Shown: one piece after another, positions 15,722 through 24,963 of the stretch | How positions within the stretch are numbered: position 1 is the first letter of the stretch | How the letters are laid out: the number at the start of each line of letters is the position of its first letter | From: GCA-002282575 sp964519885 | GTDB lineage: Bacteria; Pseudomonadota; Gammaproteobacteria; Thiomicrospirales; Thiomicrospiraceae | Assembly (NCBI GenBank): GCA_964519885.1 | Contig: CAZFLX010000003.1 | Coordinates: 81,117-145,116, forward strand | Direction: 5' to 3' | Length of the DNA stretch: 64,000 nt | The notes under the pieces: model-generated | The model's database searches: none | Told to the model about the DNA's origin: nothing | What the model saw: the letters and a program-made list of their open reading frames with translations, nothing else | Program-made: the position numbers and the translations under genes

Positions 15722-17389
15722 ATGAGTGAACACCGCATGAATGCCGCGATGGATGACACAGATCGCGGTAGTTTTTTATCCAAACGACGCATTATTGCCC
15801 ATCCGGGTTATAACCGTTGGTTAGTGCCTCCTGCTGCTTTAGCCATTCACCTGTGTATTGGTATGGCGTATGGTTTTTCGGTATTTTGGTTGCCTTTGTC
15901 TAAAGCCATTGGCGTGACCACTTCGGTGCAATGTGGTGCGGATGTGGGCTTTTTTGACGAGTTGTTTGCCACCGATTGTGACTGGAAAATTTCCACGCTT
16001 GGCTGGATGTACACGCTGTTTTTTGTCTTTTTAGGGTCGGCTGCTGCCTTGTGGGGTGGCTGGTTAGAGCGGGTTGGACCCCGTAAAGCCGGTGTGGTGA
16101 GTGCCATTTTATGGTGTGGCGGCATGATGATTTCGGCGCTGGGTATTCATTTGCATCAGTTCTGGTTAATGTTGCTGGGTTCGGGTGTGATTGGTGGTAT
16201 TGGCTTGGGGTTAGGTTATATCTCGCCGGTGAGTACGCTGATTAAATGGTTCCCCGACCGTCGTGGTTTGGCAACGGGCATGGCGATTATGGGCTTTGGT
16301 GGCGGTGCCATGATTGGTTCGCCTTTGGCTGCTGAGTTAATGAAGTTTTTTGCTACCGACACTGATGTGGGTGTGATGCAAACCTTCATCGTCATGGCGA
16401 GTATTTACTTTGTCTTTATGATGGGCGGCGCTTTGGCTTATCGTGTACCGCCAAGTGGCTATCAGCCTAGTAATTGGACACCGCCGGCTAAACTGGTGAA
16501 TAACCCGATGATTACACAGGGACACGTGCATGTCAGCAAAATTTGGGGGATTCCACAATTTTGGTTGGTGTGGCTGGTGTTGTGTATGAATGTTTCTGCT
16601 GGTATTGGCGTGATTGGTATGGCTAGCCCCATGTTACAGGAAGTGTTTGGTGGCGCGTTAATTGGCATTGAAGCCAAGTATAACGAGCTGGATAAAGCGC
16701 AATTAACCGCTATTGCTGGCGTCGCAGCTGGATTCACGGCGTTATTGAGTTTATTCAATATCGGTGGGCGTTTTTTCTGGGCAGGCTTGTCGGACAAGTT
16801 AGGACGTAAAACGACTTACGTGGTGTTTTTCGTGTTGGGTGGTTTGTTGTATGCAAGTATTCCAGCCAGTGCCGGAGAAGGCAGTAAGTTATTATTTGTT
16901 GGTGCCTTTGCCATTATTTTAAGTATGTATGGTGGTGGTTTTGCCACAGTGCCTGCTTATTTAGCCGATTTATTTGGTACACAGATGGTGGGTGCGATTC
17001 ATGGTCGCTTACTGACCGCTTGGGCAACTGCGGGCATATTAGGTCCTGTGGTGGTGAACTATATGCGCGATTATCAATTGAGTTTGGGTATTCCGCGTGA
17101 AGCCGTGTATAACCAGACCATGTACATTTTAGTAGGGATGTTGTTGATTGGTTTGGTGGCGAATTTGCTCATTAGACCCGTGCATCCTAAACACTTTATG
17201 ACTGAAGCTGAATTGGCGCACGAAAAGCAGTTGGCGCAAGAACGTGAGGCTTCGAGTGAAGTTGGCTTGAGCAAGGAAACCTATCACCGCGACCATCCGA
17301 TATGGTTATGGCTGGCATGGGGTGTGGTAGCGATTCCGCTCGCTTGGGGTGTTTATCGTACCGCATTAAGCGCTACCAAGTTGTTTTAA
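15722..17389 (+). CDS. Major facilitator transporter, OFA (oxalate/formate antiporter) family
   Basis: A 555-residue inner-membrane protein with twelve predicted transmembrane helices, an N-terminal cytosolic stretch of about 40 residues and a charged C-terminal tail before a final hydrophobic segment. Family features include HLCIGMAYGFSVF in the first helix, the RRGLATGMAIMGFGGGAMIG segment in helix five, and the second-half WAGLSDKLGRKTTY loop. The extra loop after helix one contains two cysteines (QCGADVG, TDCDW). Substrates in the family are monocarboxylates or oxalate/formate. With fhs and glycolate genes 10 kb away, a small organic acid is plausible but unproven. Confidence 0.85.
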   Translation: MSEHRMNAAMDDTDRGSFLSKRRIIAHPGYNRWLVPPAALAIHLCIGMAYGFSVFWLPLSKAIGVTTSVQCGADVGFFDELFATDCDWKISTLGWMYTLFFVFLGSAAALWGGWLERVGPRKAGVVSAILWCGGMMISALGIHLHQFWLMLLGSGVIGGIGLGLGYISPVSTLIKWFPDRRGLATGMAIMGFGGGAMIGSPLAAELMKFFATDTDVGVMQTFIVMASIYFVFMMGGALAYRVPPSGYQPSNWTPPAKLVNNPMITQGHVHVSKIWGIPQFWLVWLVLCMNVSAGIGVIGMASPMLQEVFGGALIGIEAKYNELDKAQLTAIAGVAAGFTALLSLFNIGGRFFWAGLSDKLGRKTTYVVFFVLGGLLYASIPASAGEGSKLLFVGAFAIILSMYGGGFATVPAYLADLFGTQMVGAIHGRLLTAWATAGILGPVVVNYMRDYQLSLGIPREAVYNQTMYILVGMLLIGLVANLLIRPVHPKHFMTEAELAHEKQLAQEREASSEVGLSKETYHRDHPIWLWLAWGVVAIPLAWGVYRTALSATKLF

Positions 17390-17442
17390 CCTGAGTGGTT
17401 TTTAACCTCAGTGCGTTTGGCTCCATGAAATTGGAGCCACAA

Positions 17443-17471
17443 AAAAAAGCCAAGCAATGCTTGGCTTTTTT
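17443..17471. terminator. Bidirectional intrinsic terminator between converging genes
   Basis: AAGCCAAGC (17447-17455) pairs with GCTTGGCTT (17459-17467). An A-tract lies on the left and a T-tract on the right, so it can end both the transporter transcript and the converging chemoreceptor transcript. A second, smaller hairpin (GGCTCC 17419-17424 with GGAGCC 17433-17438) sits just upstream. Confidence 0.88.
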
Positions 17472-17491
17472 ATTGCTGTTTTTTTGTGATG

Positions 17492-19186
17492 TTAGACGCG
17501 GAAAATACCCATGGTTTCATCGAGTCGATTGGCTTCTCCGCTCAGGTTTAAGGCGGCTTGAGAGGTGTTTTCGACTAGGGTGGCGTTGAGTTGTGTCACC
17601 TTATCCAATTCGGCAATGGCTTGATGGACTTGTCCAATACTGCTCGCTTGGGTTTCTGACTCTTGTACCATGTCGGTCATCATGCCACTGACTTGACGAA
17701 TGACATGAGTCACATCAGACAGTGTTTTGCCAGAGGCTTCTGCTAGGGTTTGACCATTTTTTACGCGCTCGTTAGAAACGTTAATCAAGTCGCTGATTTC
17801 TTTTGCTGCACTGGCTGACTTTTGCGCTAGGGCGCGGACTTCGCCTGCCACGACGGCAAAACCCTTGCCGTGCTCACCAGCACGGGCAGCTTCTACTGCG
17901 GCATTCAGTGCCAGTAAATTGGTCTGGAAGGCAATGCTGTCAATCACACCGACAATGTCGTTAATTTTGGCACTGGATTCGGCGATGGATTGCATGGCAT
18001 CCAAGGTTTTATGCACCACCGAAGTGCCTTCGATGGTCTGAACCTCGGCTGTTTTGGCGAGTTGGTAAACACGGCGTGCGTGGTCAGTATTCACTTCAAC
18101 CGCTGAGGCGATTTCATTCATGGTAGCACTGGTTTGCTCTAGCGCTGCGGCTTGTTGTTGCATGCGGTCAGATAATTCCGCTGCACCTTGGGCAACTTGA
18201 GTGGACGAAGTTCTGACAATGTTGACACTGGAAAGTACATCGACCACCAGTTTTTTGAAATTGTGTAAGGTGAAGTTGATGGCATTTTTCAAATCATGCA
18301 AGGCACCCTTGTAAACTTTAGAAGGCATTTGCTTGGTCAAATCACCGGCTGCTAAGCCTGCCAGTACATCGGCAGAGTCTTTGACCGCTCTGGCTAAATC
18401 GTGCTTGTGTTCTTCTTGTTCGGTTACATCGGTGGCATATTTAACCACTTTATAGGGCTTGCCATCTTGATCGAAAATGGGGTTATAGCTGGCTTCAATC
18501 CAAACACTGCTGCCGTTTTTCGTAACACGTTCGAAGGTGTCCGAAAAGTATTCTCCGTTCGCTAATCGAGTCCAAAATTGTTGGTATTCAGCTTGTTTGG
18601 CATAATCGGGCTTAACGAAAATTTGATGATGTTTGCCTTGTATCTCTGACAAGGTGTAACCGATGAAGGATAAAAAGTTGTCATTGGCGTTAAGAATTTT
18701 TCCATCTAGAGTAAATTCGATAACTGCCATGGAGCGATAAATAGCGGCTAACTGCCCTTTAGCATCACTCTCTGCCTTGGCGCGTGCGGTAATATCGGTG
18801 GCAAATTTGACGATTTTGGTGACTTGACCGAGTTTATTTAGCACCGGATTGTAGTTGGCTTCAATCCAAATGATCTCACCCGATTTACTTTTGCGCTTGT
18901 AGCGATTGGAAACATATTTTCCGGCGTTGAGTTGTTGCCAGAATTCTTGGTAAGCGGCTGATTGGGAGTCGGCTTCAAACAGAAATAGGCGGTGATGTTT
19001 GCCAATCACTTCGTTCAGTTCATAACCGAAAAGACGCAAAAAGTTGGCGTTGGCGGTCAGTACATGACCGGAGGTGTCGAATTCAATCACCGCCATCGAT
19101 CTGTCTAAAGCAGACAGTTTGGCTTGGCTGTCTTGGAAATCTTGTTGGCATTCAGCGAGTTGTTTTTTGAGCTGGGTGTTGAACAT
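17492..19186 (-). CDS. Soluble chemoreceptor with two PAS domains (BdlA/Aer-like)
   Basis: A 564-residue methyl-accepting chemotaxis-type protein without membrane segments. A short coiled coil (1-25) precedes two very similar PAS domains (about 25-145 and 150-265). Both have AVIEF, IGKHH/QGKHH and IWIEA/VWIEA strands and end in a VVKYATDVT-type PAC motif. A linker with HAMP-like AGDLTKQM follows, then the signalling domain with the invariant hairpin tip FQTNLLALNAAVEAARAGEH. This PAS-PAS-MCP layout is that of BdlA, a biofilm dispersal sensor in Pseudomonas, and of redox or light receptors. The start is the ATG at 19186, five bases after a GGAGG site; an upstream TTG would lie on top of that site. 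Confidence 0.9.
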   Translation of the reverse strand: MFNTQLKKQLAECQQDFQDSQAKLSALDRSMAVIEFDTSGHVLTANANFLRLFGYELNEVIGKHHRLFLFEADSQSAAYQEFWQQLNAGKYVSNRYKRKSKSGEIIWIEANYNPVLNKLGQVTKIVKFATDITARAKAESDAKGQLAAIYRSMAVIEFTLDGKILNANDNFLSFIGYTLSEIQGKHHQIFVKPDYAKQAEYQQFWTRLANGEYFSDTFERVTKNGSSVWIEASYNPIFDQDGKPYKVVKYATDVTEQEEHKHDLARAVKDSADVLAGLAAGDLTKQMPSKVYKGALHDLKNAINFTLHNFKKLVVDVLSSVNIVRTSSTQVAQGAAELSDRMQQQAAALEQTSATMNEIASAVEVNTDHARRVYQLAKTAEVQTIEGTSVVHKTLDAMQSIAESSAKINDIVGVIDSIAFQTNLLALNAAVEAARAGEHGKGFAVVAGEVRALAQKSASAAKEISDLINVSNERVKNGQTLAEASGKTLSDVTHVIRQVSGMMTDMVQESETQASSIGQVHQAIAELDKVTQLNATLVENTSQAALNLSGEANRLDETMGIFRV

Positions 19187-19419
19187 GAGCGCCTCCAAAC
19201 CTGGCGGTTAGTTGTTTTAATTTATTTTATGATTCTAGCGCAAAAATTTGCCATTCATTCAAAATGTTCAATAAAATATTTTTATGTATTCAAATGTAAG
19301 TATATGTTTATTACTTATTTTTGTTGAATAAAAAACATAAACAAATCATTGATAAAACGAGCGAGTGCAACGGATAATGTGTTCATTGCAAGAAGTGGTG
19401 ATTTAGGAAGAGGGCTGGG

Positions 19420-20430
19420 ATGAACAAAATAGCGGTTGTCGGTGCGGGTTTGGCAGGGTTAACCCTGGCTAATCAATTGAAGCGAACGGCTGAGGTGACA
19501 CTATTTGAAAAGTCACGCGGTGTCGGTGGTCGCTTGGCAACGCGTCGGGCTGATCCTTTCTATTTTGATCATGGGGCACAATTTTTCAAAGCCCATTCGC
19601 CTGCGTTTAAACAGTTGATTGAGCCTTTACTAGCAAAGGGCGTGGTTGCCCGTTGGGATGCACGATTTGTGGAAATTGCTCAGGGGGAAATACAACAGTC
19701 TCGTCAGTGGGATAAATTTTATCCTCATTATGTCGGTGTACCGAGCATGAATGCTTTCGCTGGCGCTTTGGCCGAAGGGCTCGCTATTCAGCTAAATACT
19801 CAGGTAGCGCGACTGAACAAGCACCAAGGGATGTGGCAGTTGTGGGATGAGCAGGGTCGGGCGTTGGGTGAGTTTGATTGGGTGGTGTTGGCCATTCCCG
19901 CTGCGCAAGCCGCTGCTTTGCTGCAACAACCCACCAGCTTTAGCAATGAGTTGACTTCGATAAAGATGAATGCCTGCTTTGCGTTAATGTTAGGGTTTGA
20001 ACAGCCATTATCCTTACCCTTTGATGCGGCATTGGTTCGTGGTGCGGATATTAGTTGGATTTCGGTGAACAGTTCCAAGCCCGGTAGAAATGCGTCCTTT
20101 ACCCTACTGGTCAATTCGACTAATTCTTGGGCGAATGATCATATTGATGATGATCGAGAAGCGGTGATGGCGCATTTGTGCCATGAGACTAGCAAAACGA
20201 TTGGGCAATCGGTGGATGGCGCCGTGCATAAGGTGGTGCATGGGTGGCGATACGCCAATGTTGGTAAGCAAACATCCTCCGCCTGTTTGGTTGATGCACA
20301 ACAGCAGATTGGCGTTTGTGGTGATTGGCTGATTCAAGGGCGGGTGAATGCGGCTTTTGACAGTGGTTTGGCGCTGGCCGAGCAATGGTTGGCCATTCAT
20401 GATAGTCAGGTGACATCGATGGGCTGGTGA
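19420..20430 (+). CDS. FAD-dependent oxidoreductase, renalase/amine-oxidase-like
   Basis: A 336-residue flavoprotein. The N-terminus IAVVGAGLAGLTLANQL is a Rossmann dinucleotide-binding motif with the second acidic strand end LFEKS. GVGGRLATRR and FDHGAQFF follow, characteristic of bacterial renalase-like proteins, which oxidise misreduced isomers of NAD(P)H. The C-terminal CGDWLIQGRVNAAFDSGLALA is the usual FAD-closing segment. It is preceded by an SD-like AGGAAGAGGG. Its end overlaps the truncated beginning of a broken histidine kinase gene, so the deletion that trimmed the kinase may have occurred here. Confidence 0.85.
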   Translation: MNKIAVVGAGLAGLTLANQLKRTAEVTLFEKSRGVGGRLATRRADPFYFDHGAQFFKAHSPAFKQLIEPLLAKGVVARWDARFVEIAQGEIQQSRQWDKFYPHYVGVPSMNAFAGALAEGLAIQLNTQVARLNKHQGMWQLWDEQGRALGEFDWVVLAIPAAQAAALLQQPTSFSNELTSIKMNACFALMLGFEQPLSLPFDAALVRGADISWISVNSSKPGRNASFTLLVNSTNSWANDHIDDDREAVMAHLCHETSKTIGQSVDGAVHKVVHGWRYANVGKQTSSACLVDAQQQIGVCGDWLIQGRVNAAFDSGLALAEQWLAIHDSQVTSMGW

Positions 20431-22302
20431 TTTTGCGTATGGATGGCAGTGTGTATGAATGTAACCCGAAAGCGGCGGAAATGCTGGGTTATTCGATGGA
20501 TGAGCTGTTGGCATTAAACCTGCGCGATTGGGATGTGCAGCTCAGCGACGATGATATCAATAGGGTGTTTCAATCACTTTCTGCTGGCTCAATTGCACTG
20601 GAGACTAAGCATCGGCGTAAAGATGGCAAGCTTTTGCATGTCGATGTGAATGCTAAGATCTTTGAATTTAATCACCGTCGTTTCATTTATGCCTCGGCAC
20701 GCAATATCAGTGATCGTATCGCCACTCAGCAAGCGTTATTACTGGCTAAAGAGCAGGCTTAGCAGGCGACTAAAGCCAAGTCGGTTTTTTTAGCTAATAT
20801 GTCGCATGAAATTCGTACTCCGCTCAATGGTGTTATTGGCTTAAATGCCTTGCTGTTAAAAACGCCCTTAACGCGTCAGCAAGCAGACTATGTTCACAAA
20901 TCTTTACAGTCAGCTAAGGCTCTGCTGGGTGTGATTAACGATATTTTAGACTACTCAAAAATTGAAGCGGGTAAGTTAGAACTTTCCGTGCATGATTTTT
21001 CGTTAGCTGCGTTATTGCATACCACGAGCGATTTATTCGAATATGCCATTGTCGATAAAGGCTTGTCGATTCATGTTGACATAGATCGTCAGATTCCTAA
21101 AGTTTTGCTGGGTGATTCATTACGTTTGACGCAGATTTTGAATAACTTGGTGGGTAATGCCATCAAATTTACCGAGCAGGGTGAAATTCGTTTGTCGGCT
21201 CAGCTGGTTTCGATGCATGACAGTGAGTTGGTGGTGTGTTTTAGTGTGACCGATACGGGCGTGGGCATGACAGAAAATGAACTAGCTAAACTCTTTCACG
21301 CCTTTAGTCAAACCGATGCGTCGAATACCCGTAAGTATGGCGGTACGGGTTTGGGTTTAGTCATTACCAAGCAATTGGTTGAGATGATGAATGGCGAGAT
21401 AGGTGTTAATAGTGTTAAAGGTAAGGGAACAGCGTTTCATTTCACCGTTAAACTTGCTGTGGGTCAAGGAAAAATTTTGGCGCAGAAACATTCCAGTCAT
21501 CAAGTGGCGTCAAGACGTTCATTAGCCTCAAAAGCCACCTTGCGATTTAGTGGACGCGTATTGCTGGCTGAAGACAAACGAAGTGAATCAGTTGGTGATC
21601 CGTGACCTGTTAGAAAACAGCGGCCTTCAAGTGGAGATGGTCAACAATGGTTTGGAAGCGGTAGAAGCTTGCCTTCGTTCTGCTTACGATGTGGTGTTGA
21701 TGGATATTCAAATGCCCGTTATGGATGGCTTTGAAGCAGCGCAAGCTATTCGCCTATTTGACGCAGATACCCCCATTATCGCACTGAGTGCCGCGGTGAT
21801 GCAGGAAGATAAACGCTTGTCTGAGCAGGCTGGTATGCAGGGTCATTTGGCGAAACCGATTGATCTGGATAGCTTAACTGAAACCTTGGCTTTGTATTTA
21901 GTCAGCCATGAACAGGATAGATCGACTGGTAACCTGCCAACGGCTTCTCCAGCTCAGGCTCTGGTGCAAAGCATCGACGGCATAGATTTAGAAGGCTTGT
22001 TGGCCATGTTTGCTAATGACACTTTGGTAGCCACTTTGTTGCAAACTTTTGCCAGTAGCCAACGGGGTTTTTGTGATCAAATTAAACAGATGGATGTTAA
22101 CAGCAAGGCGTTTAAAACCAGTGTTCATGCGCTTAAGGGAGCTAGTGGCAGTTTAAAAGCAACAGCTTTGCATCAACTTTGCGTGCGTATGGAGCAGTTA
22201 GATGAAGCAGCTAAGCTGGATCTACTGCCGACTTTGTGTGACGAGTTAACGATGATTTTGGCATCCATTGATGCCGCCGAATGGTTAGTGAAAGAAAGTT
22301 AG
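20406..22302 (+). pseudogene. Hybrid sensor histidine kinase remnant (PAS-HisKA-HATPase-REC-HPt), broken
   Basis: The coding sequence is readable in three pieces. First is a PAS domain with its N-terminus missing (IDGLVILRMDG onward). A TAG stop at 20760-20762 then interrupts KEQA/QATKAKSVFLANMSHE in the same frame. The HisKA (MSHEIRTPLNG) and HATPase (KYGGTGLGL) domains follow. At 21576 one extra A shifts the frame in the REC start, where EDNEVNQLV is expected. The remainder continues in the next frame as REC (VVLMDIQMPVMDG) and HPt (HALKGASG). Restoring these two bases gives one continuous hybrid kinase. No convincing start or promoter remains, since the 5' end runs into the renalase-like gene. 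Sequencing error is possible for each single-base lesion. Confidence 0.85.
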
Positions 22303-22611
22303 GGGTGTCCTATAGATTGGAGAAATGCGCAATGCACCAATAAGGTGCAGGTTAACGGAATTAGGGTGGTTTGTTTAGAAAATTTAAGCCAAAAATTACC
22401 ACAACATATTGTAATAATTCAATAAAAAAGTTTTAGCATTTATATTGCTTTTATAAATAAACAAAAAACATTCAAAAATTTAATATTCCTATAAAGTTTC
22501 ATTGAATTTTAACAAATCTTATGCTAGTCTGATTTTAATTTTCTATTTATGTAAATAAATTATAAGTTTAGTGCTTATCTCGATTTCTGTTGATGTTTAA
22601 GGGAGCCGGTT
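22303..22611. other. AT-rich intergenic region before the chemoreceptor gene
   Basis: These 309 bases contain no ORF of note. They are markedly AT-rich, with many A- and T-runs, and end with the SD GGGAG before the receptor ATG. The promoter of the receptor must lie here, but I could not single out a convincing pair of hexamers. TAAAGTTT at about 22493 resembles the -35 of flagellar sigma-28 promoters but has no matching -10. Confidence 0.6.
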
Positions 22612-24831
22612 ATGATGCAGTTAACCTTAATTAAACGGGTAGTGCTGAGTATTTCAGCCTTACTGGTGTTGATGTTTATGATTTACCTGATTGCACAGAA
22701 TCGGGTTGGTTTGATTGACAAAGATTTAACAGAAATTGCCCAGGGTGCTCAGTTGAAGCAGCGTTATGCTATTAACTTTAGGGGTTCTGTGCATGATCGT
22801 GCTATTTCCATTCGTGATGCCATTCTGGTGGACAACGATAAAGACCTTAACAAGCATCTGAATGAAATTAAAACCTTAGCTGATTTTTATCAGCAAAGTG
22901 CTGAACCAATGAATCAAATGATGCTGGCTCCCAGCGCTCAGCCCGAAGAGAAGCAACTTAAAACGGCGATTGATGAAATCGAACGGACGACTTTGGCGCT
23001 ATCTAAACAGGTTATAGATTATCGGGTAGCGGGCGACACAGAAAAGGCCAGACAACTATTGATTCAAGATGTCTCACCTGCTTACAGTGAATGGCTCAAG
23101 CGCATTAATGCGTTCATTAATTATCAGGAAGCGATTATTAAGCAAAAAGCCGGTAATGCTGCTGCGGTTGCCGGTAGTTTCAGTAGTGTGGTGATGATTA
23201 TCTTTCTGGTGGCCTTGGTTATTGGTGGTGTCATTGCGGCCAGTTTGGTGCGCTACATTAATAATACCTTGGGTGCAGATCCCAGCGACATCAAGCAGTA
23301 CATGCTCAAATTGGCACAGGGTCAATTGAATTTCATGCTTCCGAACGAACGTCCAGCTGGCAGTGTTATCGATGCGATACATGCAACACAAGATAATATG
23401 AATCAAGCCATTACGGAGGTCAATGCGGTATTGGTTTCGTTGGCCGAAGGTCGCTTCGATCAACGATTAAATAAGGCTTATCAGGGCGATCTGGAGACAT
23501 TGCGCCAGGGTGTTAATAACTCTGTCGAGCAGGTAAGCTTTATGATGAATGAGCTAAGCAAGGTTATGAATGCGTTGAAAAATGCGCATTTTACCCAAGA
23601 AATTAACACGCTTGCGCCGGGCAATTATGGTGTTACCTTGAACAGTGCAGCAGATGCTATGTTGTCGATACACGCCATTATCGATGAAATTATCTTAGTG
23701 ATGAATAAAATGTCGGTGGGCGACTTCTCAACGCGTGTTCAGGTTGCTGCGCCAGGTGACTTAAATAAACTCAAACAGCACATTAATGATTCGATGGATA
23801 ATCTGATGGAAGTGGTCAATCTGATGACAGAAGTCGTTGGTGCTCAAGCATCAGGAGATCTGACAGCAACCCTGAAATCCGGCGTGTTTAAAGGTCAGTT
23901 GCACGACTTGAAAAATGCGATTAATTTTTCTTCAGAAAAGATGAAAGAAGTGGTTGATGAAGCAGTTACCACTGCGCACGTGGTAACTTCGGCAGCCACT
24001 CAGGTGTCAGAAGGTGCCGCGCAGTTATCTTCTCGCGTTCAACAACAGGCGTCGGCTTTAGAGCAAACCAGTGCAACAATGAATGAAATGGCTTCGGCCG
24101 TTGAAGCCAACACACAAAGTGCCAGAAAAGTTGCGGAATTAACGCAACACGTTCAACAACAGAGTGTGCAAGGGCTTAGCGTGATGCATGAAACCATTCA
24201 TGCCATGCAATCCATTCGAGAGTCTAGTGGTAAGATCGCTGATATTGTTACCTTAATCGATGGTATTGCTTTCCAAACCAACCTGTTAGCACTGAACGCC
24301 GCAGTAGAAGCGGCTCGTGCCGGTGAGCATGGTCGTGGTTTTGCCGTGGTTGCAGGAGAAGTTCGCAGCCTAGCACAAAAATCGGCAGAAGCCGCGAAAG
24401 ACATTAAAACCCTGATTTCAGATTCGGTTTCGCGTGTTGAAGTGGGTACTGAGTTGGTGGAAAAATCGGGCAGTATGCTGTCGGGGATTTCTAGTTCGAT
24501 TGAGTCTGTCGCACAAATGGTCGTTGAAATTTCGCATGCTTCTGATGAGCAATTAAGTGGTATTGATCAGGTGCATAAAGCGATTTCAGAAATAGAGTCG
24601 GTTACGCAACAGAATGCCAGTTTGGTTGATGAAACAACGCAAGCGGCATCAAGTCTGAGCACTGAAGCCACGAGCATGATGCAAAGCATGGGGTTTTTCA
24701 AAACGGGAAGATCTGAAAAGCCATCTGTTTCAACAGGGTCTATGGCGGCTAGGTCGAACAAGGTTTCACCAAGACCGATTGCATTACCGAATCATTCGCG
24801 TCAGCAATCTGACGAGTGGAATGAGTTTTAA
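22612..24831 (+). CDS. Membrane chemoreceptor with four-helix sensor and about five HAMP-like units
   Basis: A 739-residue methyl-accepting chemotaxis protein. TM1 is at 9-29, a periplasmic helical sensor (4HB_MCP-like) at 30-188, and TM2 at 191-213. About five consecutive HAMP-like units follow (roughly 215-455), recognisable by repeated short motifs such as AEGRFDQRL, SVGDFSTRV and SGDLTATL, each followed by GDL/GQL. The signalling domain (455-695) has the invariant tip FQTNLLALNAAVEAARAGEH at 554-573. The C-terminal tail ends DEWNEF. Its xWxxF form matches the CheR/CheB-docking pentapeptide of E. coli Tsr and Tar. Chains of HAMP units are known from receptors such as Aer2. The ligand is unknown. 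Confidence 0.92.
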   Translation: MMQLTLIKRVVLSISALLVLMFMIYLIAQNRVGLIDKDLTEIAQGAQLKQRYAINFRGSVHDRAISIRDAILVDNDKDLNKHLNEIKTLADFYQQSAEPMNQMMLAPSAQPEEKQLKTAIDEIERTTLALSKQVIDYRVAGDTEKARQLLIQDVSPAYSEWLKRINAFINYQEAIIKQKAGNAAAVAGSFSSVVMIIFLVALVIGGVIAASLVRYINNTLGADPSDIKQYMLKLAQGQLNFMLPNERPAGSVIDAIHATQDNMNQAITEVNAVLVSLAEGRFDQRLNKAYQGDLETLRQGVNNSVEQVSFMMNELSKVMNALKNAHFTQEINTLAPGNYGVTLNSAADAMLSIHAIIDEIILVMNKMSVGDFSTRVQVAAPGDLNKLKQHINDSMDNLMEVVNLMTEVVGAQASGDLTATLKSGVFKGQLHDLKNAINFSSEKMKEVVDEAVTTAHVVTSAATQVSEGAAQLSSRVQQQASALEQTSATMNEMASAVEANTQSARKVAELTQHVQQQSVQGLSVMHETIHAMQSIRESSGKIADIVTLIDGIAFQTNLLALNAAVEAARAGEHGRGFAVVAGEVRSLAQKSAEAAKDIKTLISDSVSRVEVGTELVEKSGSMLSGISSSIESVAQMVVEISHASDEQLSGIDQVHKAISEIESVTQQNASLVDETTQAASSLSTEATSMMQSMGFFKTGRSEKPSVSTGSMAARSNKVSPRPIALPNHSRQQSDEWNEF

Positions 24832-24837
24832 AACAAC

Positions 24838-24858
24838 AAGCCCCGCATTTCGGGGCTT
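24838..24858 (+). terminator. Hairpin after the chemoreceptor gene
   Basis: AAGCCCCG (24838-24845) pairs with CGGGGCTT (24851-24858) around CATTT, seven bases after the stop. The stem is strong but there is only a two-base T-run, so termination may be partial. Confidence 0.65.
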
Positions 24859-24902
24859 GATGGTATTTAGCACAGGGGTTAATGTAGTTTTCTCCAGTTA
24901 TG

Positions 24903-24941
24903 ACAAATAAAAACCCCAACCTAACTAATAAGCTGGGGTTT
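24903..24941 (-). terminator. Intrinsic terminator of the aminotransferase gene
   Basis: Read on the minus strand, AAACCCCA (24941-24934) pairs with TGGGGTTT (24918-24911) across a 15-base loop and is followed by a T-rich run (TTATTTG). It lies 23 bases past the stop of the aminotransferase gene. Confidence 0.78.
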
Positions 24942-24963
24942 ATCTTAACCAATCAATCAGCGC

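Noticed and set aside
20427..20762. Stand-alone small PAS protein
   Set aside because: The same frame continues after the TAG into an in-frame HisKA domain, so it is a fragment of a broken kinase.
22493..22500. TAAAGTTT as a sigma-28 promoter of the chemoreceptor
   Set aside because: The -35 matches, but no GCCGATAA-like -10 occurs at the proper distance.
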